This document shows positions 13,025 through 17,457 of a stretch of 17,457 nucleotides of DNA, in pieces. The translations under genes were made by a program, and so were the position numbers. Under the pieces are notes generated by a model that worked only from the letters and a program-made list of their open reading frames with translations, ran no database searches and was not told the origin of the DNA. Origin of the DNA: an uncultured Ruminiclostridium sp. (GTDB taxonomy: Bacteria; Bacillota; Clostridia; Oscillospirales; Ruminococcaceae); assembly GCA_910588335.1 (NCBI GenBank), contig CAJUQV010000037.1, positions 1 through 17,457 on the forward strand. Direction: 5' to 3'. Position 1 is the stretch's first letter; each line of letters starts with the position of its first letter.

Positions 13025-15013
13025 CTACTCCTTTTTATAATATTCTCCCTCGAACCCGTCCGCCCTCAGCAAAAGCCCCGACGCCCAAGGGATAGGCGAA
13101 CCCATTATCTTACAGGCTTCATCAAGTGTTTGGTCTTTATTTGCGTCAATAATACATTCATCATGAACATGGAATACGATTTTATATCCCGCATATTCCA
13201 GTCTTGTCATTGCCGCCGCAAGGCAATCGCGGGCAATAGCCTGTACAATATTTTCGGTAAGCTTCCCGCCGTAAGTTTCAAGCTTTGTCCACTTTTTCGA
13301 AGTCTGATTTACGCCCATATAGCTTATACTGTCTTTACCCCATTGATTTACGGAAAGAACAGGGCGCGCATAAAATAATTTACGCCCCGACGGCAATGTT
13401 ACCGTTAAAAAATCCTGATTGCCGCGACTGTCTCCCTCCCGCATAAAAACAACGCCTTTTACCGCCTGCGGTTTTGCGGTTTTAACGCACGTCACCGCCG
13501 CGCCCTCCACAGAGTACCACAGGTCTACTATCCGCCTGTTTGACTGTCTCCAGCGCTGTACTATCTCGGGAAGTTCCTCTTCCCGCAAACCCATTTCAAG
13601 CGCCCCCATTTGTATCAATGCGCCTACCGAGCCTTGATAGCCCAGTGCCAGTTCCGCTATCTTACCCTTTTGCCTTAAAGCATACTCCGGATTTCCCTTT
13701 TTGATTTTTTCAATAGGCACATGGAACATTTGAGAAGCCGACGCCTCATATATTTTACCGTGAGTGGCGAAAACTTCCTGCCGCCATGTTTCCCCTGCGA
13801 GCCAAGCTATAACGCGGGCTTCTATTGCCGAAAAGTCAGCCACTATGAATTTATTACCCTCGGAAGGAATAAACGCCGTGCGAATAAGCTGGGACAGCGT
13901 ATCGGGCACATTTCCGTAAATAAGCTTAAGCGCTTCGGCATTTTGTTCCTTTACCAAATCACGCGCTAAAGACAATGTTTCAAGATAATTTCGGGGTAAA
14001 TTGTGTACCTGAACCAGCCGCCCCGCCCAGCGTCCCGTTCGATTTGCGCCGTAAAATTGAAGCAGCCCCCTTACGCGCCCGTCTTTGCATACCGCTTCGC
14101 TTATGGACTGATATTTTTTCACGCTGGTTTTGGCAAGTTCCTGGCGTATTTGTAAAACGCGCCGTACCGAACCGTCGGCGACATTTCCCGAAAGAAGCGC
14201 TTTTACCGTATCCTTGCGGAGATTGTCAAGCGTTTCGCCCGTTTCGTTTTCATACCAGGACAGTAATTGAGAAACACTGTTGGGATTATCAAGCCCGGTA
14301 AGACTTACCGCCTCATTCATAAGGCTGTCGGTAACGCGATCGCTTACAGCAAGCGCGCCGTCTACAACCCTTGAATCGATCCTGACGCCTCTCATATTTA
14401 TTATCTGATCAAGTTCCCATAAACGCTGTTCATTTTCCGGTACGGGAAACGCCGATAATCTGTTTTCAATTTCCATTTCGGTTACAACGTCCTGTCGGTT
14501 GTACTCTTTAAACAACTGCCACCGTTCCGGTTCATGGACGGGTAAGGTTCGCGTTCGTCCCCCGTTTGTACGGGTGGGCTTGCATGGAACACAAAAGGTT
14601 CTTATAAGGCTTTGTCCGACGCCCATTTTACGCTTATCCTGCGGCAATTCCAAAGCCTCGCCCGTTGCCGAAAGTCCTGCGGTATAACCGCAGTAAAGCC
14701 CATGCAGCTTAGTACATCGCCATTGGCATAGCCACTCTGCGGGGTGCTGCAAAACAAAATATTTTGAAAGGCAATACCATTCAAACGCCGCGTTATACGC
14801 GTGTTTTATCGTATACGGGTCAAATAAAGCGCTGATAATTTCCTTCGGAATGGCTTCACCGCAAGCAATATCCGCCACGCAAACGGGGCGGTTATCCTCC
14901 GACCAAGCAAAAAGCAATATTTCAAAATCGGGGGATTGCACATATTTGTATAAACCGGATTTTTTAAGGTCAACGCTGCTGAAGGTTTCAATATCAATTG
15001 ATAAATGCTTCAT
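13025..15013 (-). CDS. Phage DNA polymerase, family A, with 3'-5' exonuclease
   Basis: A 662-residue replicative polymerase. The N-terminal exonuclease keeps its motifs: ExoI SIDIETF (Asp7, Glu9), ExoII HAYNAAFEW (about 71-79) and ExoIII YNRQDVV (Tyr171, Asp175). The polymerase domain shows motif A FIVADFSAIEAR (Asp393), motif B RQKGKIAELALGYQG (447-461) and motif C FHVHDEC (His617, Asp618, Glu619). All catalytic acids are present, so proofreading and synthesis should both work. There is no 5'-3' exonuclease domain, as expected for phage enzymes of this size. AGAAAGGAT precedes the ATG at 15013, and a hairpin lies further upstream. The gene ends 4 bases before the primase-helicase start. Confidence 0.96.
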   Translation of the reverse strand: MKHLSIDIETFSSVDLKKSGLYKYVQSPDFEILLFAWSEDNRPVCVADIACGEAIPKEIISALFDPYTIKHAYNAAFEWYCLSKYFVLQHPAEWLCQWRCTKLHGLYCGYTAGLSATGEALELPQDKRKMGVGQSLIRTFCVPCKPTRTNGGRTRTLPVHEPERWQLFKEYNRQDVVTEMEIENRLSAFPVPENEQRLWELDQIINMRGVRIDSRVVDGALAVSDRVTDSLMNEAVSLTGLDNPNSVSQLLSWYENETGETLDNLRKDTVKALLSGNVADGSVRRVLQIRQELAKTSVKKYQSISEAVCKDGRVRGLLQFYGANRTGRWAGRLVQVHNLPRNYLETLSLARDLVKEQNAEALKLIYGNVPDTLSQLIRTAFIPSEGNKFIVADFSAIEARVIAWLAGETWRQEVFATHGKIYEASASQMFHVPIEKIKKGNPEYALRQKGKIAELALGYQGSVGALIQMGALEMGLREEELPEIVQRWRQSNRRIVDLWYSVEGAAVTCVKTAKPQAVKGVVFMREGDSRGNQDFLTVTLPSGRKLFYARPVLSVNQWGKDSISYMGVNQTSKKWTKLETYGGKLTENIVQAIARDCLAAAMTRLEYAGYKIVFHVHDECIIDANKDQTLDEACKIMGSPIPWASGLLLRADGFEGEYYKKE

Positions 15014-15034
15014 ATTTGATCCTTTCTTTTTTGG

Positions 15035-15059
15035 GGCGGAGGTTTACGATACCCCCGCC
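15035..15059 (-). promoter_or_regulatory. Hairpin in the polymerase leader
   Basis: GGCGGGGGT (15059-15051) and ACCTCCGCC (15043-15035) form a 9-bp stem with one mismatch and a 7-base loop. It fills the 58-base gap before the polymerase gene and ends just before its ribosome binding site. Without a U run it is not a terminator. It could limit polymerase translation or be a protein-binding operator. Confidence 0.4.
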
Positions 15060-15071
15060 AAAAACGATTGA

Positions 15072-15755
15072 TTATAAGCCGTATATTCCCGTAACGGGCT
15101 GTCCCGTTATAGGGTCCACCTGCTGCGCGGTATACTGAGGATATGCCGCGGGAGCGGGCGGAGTTTGGTACGTAGGATCGGGCATGCTGTACGCGGAAGG
15201 CGCATAAGCGGTAGCAGCGTAGCTGTCGCCAAAGGCTTCCGCCGCCGAAACTTTTCCACCCAAAGGTTCTCCGTCACGGGTTTTCTGTACCGGTCCCAAG
15301 CCGCAGCCTATTCCTTTTTTTCCCGCCTGATTGTATGCAAAGAAGTTTATAAACACCCTCGCGTACATTCCCGAATAAACCTCGGTGGGATTTATCAAGG
15401 GGTTGCCCGAAATATCTATGATCTCCTGCGGCAGCTTGCTTGAAGCGGTCATTACCCAGTGACCCTTACATTCCTCTCCGAAAGGTACCCCCGATTCACG
15501 CAGACCGTCTCCATCGTGAATAGGTATAGGCGGCTGAACGGGACGCGCCCCGTTCCACTTTCCCGCCGCTCCTTCGGCGATTGCCGCTTGGATCGCCGCG
15601 TCAATACGCTGCTTTGTCGCTATGTCGCTTTTGGGGATCAGCAGTGTTACGCTGTACTTGGGTTCCGCGTTGGGCTGATTTGCGTAAGGTTTCAGCAAAT
15701 GCTCATAGCTGAGACGAACCTCGCCTGTTGTTACTTCTGTCGGTTTTCTTGCCAT
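15072..15755 (-). CDS. DUF2815 single-strand DNA-binding protein (Enc34-like)
   Basis: A 227-residue protein of the DUF2815 family, whose known relatives have an OB fold and bind single-stranded DNA. The opening MARKPTEVTTGEVRLSYEHLLKPYANQ, the strand KYSVTLLIPKSD, PPIPIHDGDGLRESG and VYSGMYARVFINFFAYNQ... GKKGIGCGLGPVQK follow the family pattern. The C-terminal 60 residues are Pro/Ala/Tyr-rich and look disordered, as in many SSB tails. The start at 15755 lies one base after the DUF2800 stop and has AAAGGA upstream; the longer frame to 15869 lies within the previous gene. It should coat DNA for the nuclease upstream and the polymerase downstream. Confidence 0.9.
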   Translation of the reverse strand: MARKPTEVTTGEVRLSYEHLLKPYANQPNAEPKYSVTLLIPKSDIATKQRIDAAIQAAIAEGAAGKWNGARPVQPPIPIHDGDGLRESGVPFGEECKGHWVMTASSKLPQEIIDISGNPLINPTEVYSGMYARVFINFFAYNQAGKKGIGCGLGPVQKTRDGEPLGGKVSAAEAFGDSYAATAYAPSAYSMPDPTYQTPPAPAAYPQYTAQQVDPITGQPVTGIYGL

Positions 15756-15756
15756 A

Positions 15757-16923
15757 TTATTCCGTCCTTTCTTCCGAGAAAGCCTCGGCTGCCGTAATCT
15801 TTCCGCTGAATGCGGGTCTTTTATCGTTTTCGGGGGCAAGCGTGGGCTTGCCCTCTGGCTTGACAACATATTCGGTCATAAGCTCTCCGAATTTTTGTTT
15901 TCCCATAAGCTTTTCCATTGCCGCCAAGGTTATTGGAGTGCGTTCATAAAGCACCGCTTCGTCATATCCCGCCTTTTTCGCGGCTTCAATTGCTTTGTCG
16001 GCGTCGCTGAATTTACGGCGGCTTACTCCCTCCACCGCCTTCCAGCCGCTTATCTGACCGCCCGAAAGTATTTCATGCAGCGCCCATTCCTCGATATCCG
16101 CTATCCATTTCTTGATAACGTCGGCGCGCTTTAATATTTCTCCGACCTCGTCGTTGCTTATAAGCGGCGGCAAAAAGCCATGATTTGTATCGTAGGTTTC
16201 TTGTGAAAACGCCGCCCTTGCTCTGCAAAGCCCCTTCGCCCTGCAAAAACGGCACCAATCCCCCGCTTTAAATTCGCCCTCTCCGTTATACGCGGCCCGC
16301 GCAGTGAAAATAATGCTTTTAGCCCATAGGTTAAGCTTGTCCGAGGTCAACTCCCACCTGCTGATATTGTCAAGTCTCGGCTGAAAAATTATCAGCTCGA
16401 TATTTTCAATATTATACAGCATAGACACCGCGTTAAGCGCGCCGACAGCATAAAGCATCATCTGCGGATTATCTACCGCGCTCACGGGAACTCCTTTACC
16501 ATATTTAAAATCTATCACCGTCAGCTTGCCGCCGCCGATAATTATGCAATCCCCTGTACCAAAGCCTTCGGGAACTATGTGGGAAAAGTCAAGCCGCTGC
16601 TCGGTAGAAATAACGGGCTTTGAGGGATAAGCCGCATATACGTCCTTTACGAATTCCAAATACGAGGTTGTATAAGTGTCCATTTCCCGTTGGTAAAGCA
16701 GATCGCTTTCAAATGTGCTCATTGATTTTTTATACGCACTCGGCTTCATTTTTGTAAAGCACTTGTTTACTTTTAATTCCGCTATTTTATGGGCTAACGT
16801 TCCCTCTTTAGCGTATTCGCTGCCATTGTCTGGAAATTGTTTCTCCAATCGTGCGGAAGGCGTGCAGTTTAGCCACCTATGCGCGCCCGAGGCGGATAAA
16901 ACGGCGTGTTTTTCCGATGTCAT
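15757..16923 (-). CDS. DUF2800 RecB/Cas4-like nuclease with putative Fe-S cluster
   Basis: A 388-residue DUF2800 protein of the PD-(D/E)xK superfamily. Catalytic elements are visible in order: LAHKIAEL with His45, ISTEQRLD with Glu108, GTGDCIIIGG with Asp125, TVIDFKYGKG with Asp138 and Lys140, and PQMMLYAVGAL with Gln154 and Tyr158. Four cysteines fit the AddB/Cas4 type of 4Fe-4S cluster: Cys20, then Cys224, Cys227 and Cys233 in WCRFCRAKGLCR. The protein would be a single-strand exonuclease or end-processing enzyme for recombination, working with the adjacent single-strand binding protein. Its ATG overlaps the previous stop as ATGA. The family call is strong; the cluster is inferred from cysteine spacing. 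Confidence 0.92.
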   Translation of the reverse strand: MTSEKHAVLSASGAHRWLNCTPSARLEKQFPDNGSEYAKEGTLAHKIAELKVNKCFTKMKPSAYKKSMSTFESDLLYQREMDTYTTSYLEFVKDVYAAYPSKPVISTEQRLDFSHIVPEGFGTGDCIIIGGGKLTVIDFKYGKGVPVSAVDNPQMMLYAVGALNAVSMLYNIENIELIIFQPRLDNISRWELTSDKLNLWAKSIIFTARAAYNGEGEFKAGDWCRFCRAKGLCRARAAFSQETYDTNHGFLPPLISNDEVGEILKRADVIKKWIADIEEWALHEILSGGQISGWKAVEGVSRRKFSDADKAIEAAKKAGYDEAVLYERTPITLAAMEKLMGKQKFGELMTEYVVKPEGKPTLAPENDKRPAFSGKITAAEAFSEERTE

Positions 16924-17408
16924 ATCTGTGCCCCCAATTCGCGAAGCTTCATTGCCATTTCTCCGTATTTATCGGGCGGGAGCTGGGTCAAGGCTTCAAC
17001 GCCGAAGCTGTGAAGCAGATTTGTAAGCTCCTGCCTCTTACCCTGCATTGCAAGAGGTGCCGCCGCGCATCCCAGCATTTCAATATCGTATACGGGAGCG
17101 GGTACAGTGGGTACGATCGAAGCTGATTGCTGTGTTATGGGTGCCGTGGGAACAGGGGCAACGGGGACTTGTACAGGAACGGGTGCTGCGGGAATTGGAG
17201 CCATAGGAGACTGCGCGGGTGCTATAGGAATCTGTGCAGGAGCTGCCATAGGCGCTGCGGTGACCCTCGCGGGAACGGTAATAGGCACCGCGGGTGTATG
17301 TGCGTTGGCTGTATTTATCGAATTGTCTGTGGGAATTGCTTTGCAGAGCAGATGTGCGATCTGAATAGCCTGTTCAGGGGTTGCTTCGACCGTCATTTTG
17401 ATTAACAT
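16920..17408 (-). CDS. Pro/Ala-rich phage protein (5' end not secure)
   Basis: At least 154-162 residues. Real sequence ends at 17408, exactly at an in-frame ATG (MLIKMTVEA); a further in-frame start (GTG) at 17423 lies in sequencing adapter and must be ignored. The true start may be the ATG at 17408, that at 17396 (MTVEATPEQ), or one upstream that was not sequenced. Residues 39-106 (17294-17091) are a low-complexity run of Pro, Ala, Val and Ile resembling a flexible linker. The C-terminal 40 residues are a compact segment: GKRQELTNLLHSFGVEALTQ, then KYGEMAMKLRELGAQI. I have the impression of this tail in phage proteins upstream of DUF2800, function unassigned. The stop overlaps the DUF2800 start by 4 bases. 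Confidence 0.75.
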   Translation of the reverse strand: MLIKMTVEATPEQAIQIAHLLCKAIPTDNSINTANAHTPAVPITVPARVTAAPMAAPAQIPIAPAQSPMAPIPAAPVPVQVPVAPVPTAPITQQSASIVPTVPAPVYDIEMLGCAAAPLAMQGKRQELTNLLHSFGVEALTQLPPDKYGEMAMKLRELGAQI

Positions 17409-17457
17409 AGATCGGAAGAGCACACGTCTGAACTCCAGTCACTAGGAGCTATCTCGT
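17409..17457 (+). other. Illumina adapter and index read-through (artefact)
   Basis: Bases 17409-17442 are the TruSeq adapter that begins AGATCGGAAGAGCACACGTC. They are followed by an 8-base index-like TAGGAGCT (17443-17450) and ATCTCGT (17451-17457), the start of the adapter's constant part. This is untrimmed library sequence at a contig end and not phage DNA. Confidence 0.98.

Noticed and set aside
17107..17405. Plus-strand frames rich in Gly, Ala and Thr that look collagen- or glycine-repeat-like
   Set aside because: They are antisense shadows of the Pro/Ala tract on the minus strand and have no ribosome binding site.
1..17408. tRNA genes, integrase, attachment sites or insertion sequences
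   Set aside because: I found no cloverleaf, recombinase signature or terminal inverted repeats; whether the source is a free phage or a prophage cannot be decided from this window.
17409..17423. GTG start at 17423 giving residues MLFRS
   Set aside because: These bases are sequencing adapter.

Overview
This window is a fragment of a tailed double-stranded DNA phage or prophage. Every gene I can support lies on the minus strand, so transcription runs from position 17457 toward position 1. Gene families, AGGAGG-type ribosome binding sites, A/T-rich promoters and many overlapping starts and stops point to a host in the Firmicutes, most likely a gut-type clostridium. Host and lysogeny cannot be settled: no integrase, repressor, lysis, tail or tRNA gene is present. 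The window begins inside a scaffold gene. Its last 49 bases (17409-17457) are Illumina adapter and index sequence, so real biological sequence ends at 17408.

Replication and recombination block (17408 to 8391, read leftward): a 5'-partial Pro/Ala-rich protein, a DUF2800 RecB/Cas4-like nuclease with four candidate Fe-S cysteines, a DUF2815 (Enc34-type) single-strand DNA-binding protein, a family A DNA polymerase with proofreading domain, a primase-VapE/VirE helicase, a small winged-helix-like protein, a VRR-NUC nuclease and an SNF2 helicase. Most of these overlap by 1-4 bases or sit within a few bases of each other. The one large gap (10283-10617, 335 bases) holds no gene. It contains nine GTTAC boxes with paired 8-9 base spacing beside an AT-rich stretch, and is the best candidate origin or regulatory region.

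Accessory block (8391 to 6549): two small zinc-ribbon proteins (one of only 59 residues), a YopX-domain protein with an apparently substituted N-terminus, and an ADP-ribosylglycohydrolase (DraG/ARH family).

Late control and head block (6521 to 1): a DUF1492 regulator with a sigma-region-4-like HTH; a promoter, structured leader and terminator upstream of the terminase genes; small and large terminase; SPP1-type portal; a MuF minor head protein carrying an AT-rich, apparently acquired C-terminal nuclease-toxin domain (PBECR type); a 136-residue unknown; a 70-residue zinc-ribbon protein; and the start of a GP20-like scaffold. Several intrinsic terminators interrupt this head operon.

The most striking element lies between the MuF gene and the 136-residue gene. 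A sigma-A promoter matching consensus at both hexamers (TTGACA, 17 bases, TATAAT, with a TG extension) sits at the 3' end of the toxin domain. It drives a compact RNA of about 100 bases whose folding includes an 8-bp closing stem and two hairpins whose loops are complementary over 6 bases (a kissing-loop pseudoknot). Two terminator hairpins follow at once. I recognise no known RNA family in it. It could be an antitermination RNA, an RNA partner of the toxin domain, or an independent phage small RNA.
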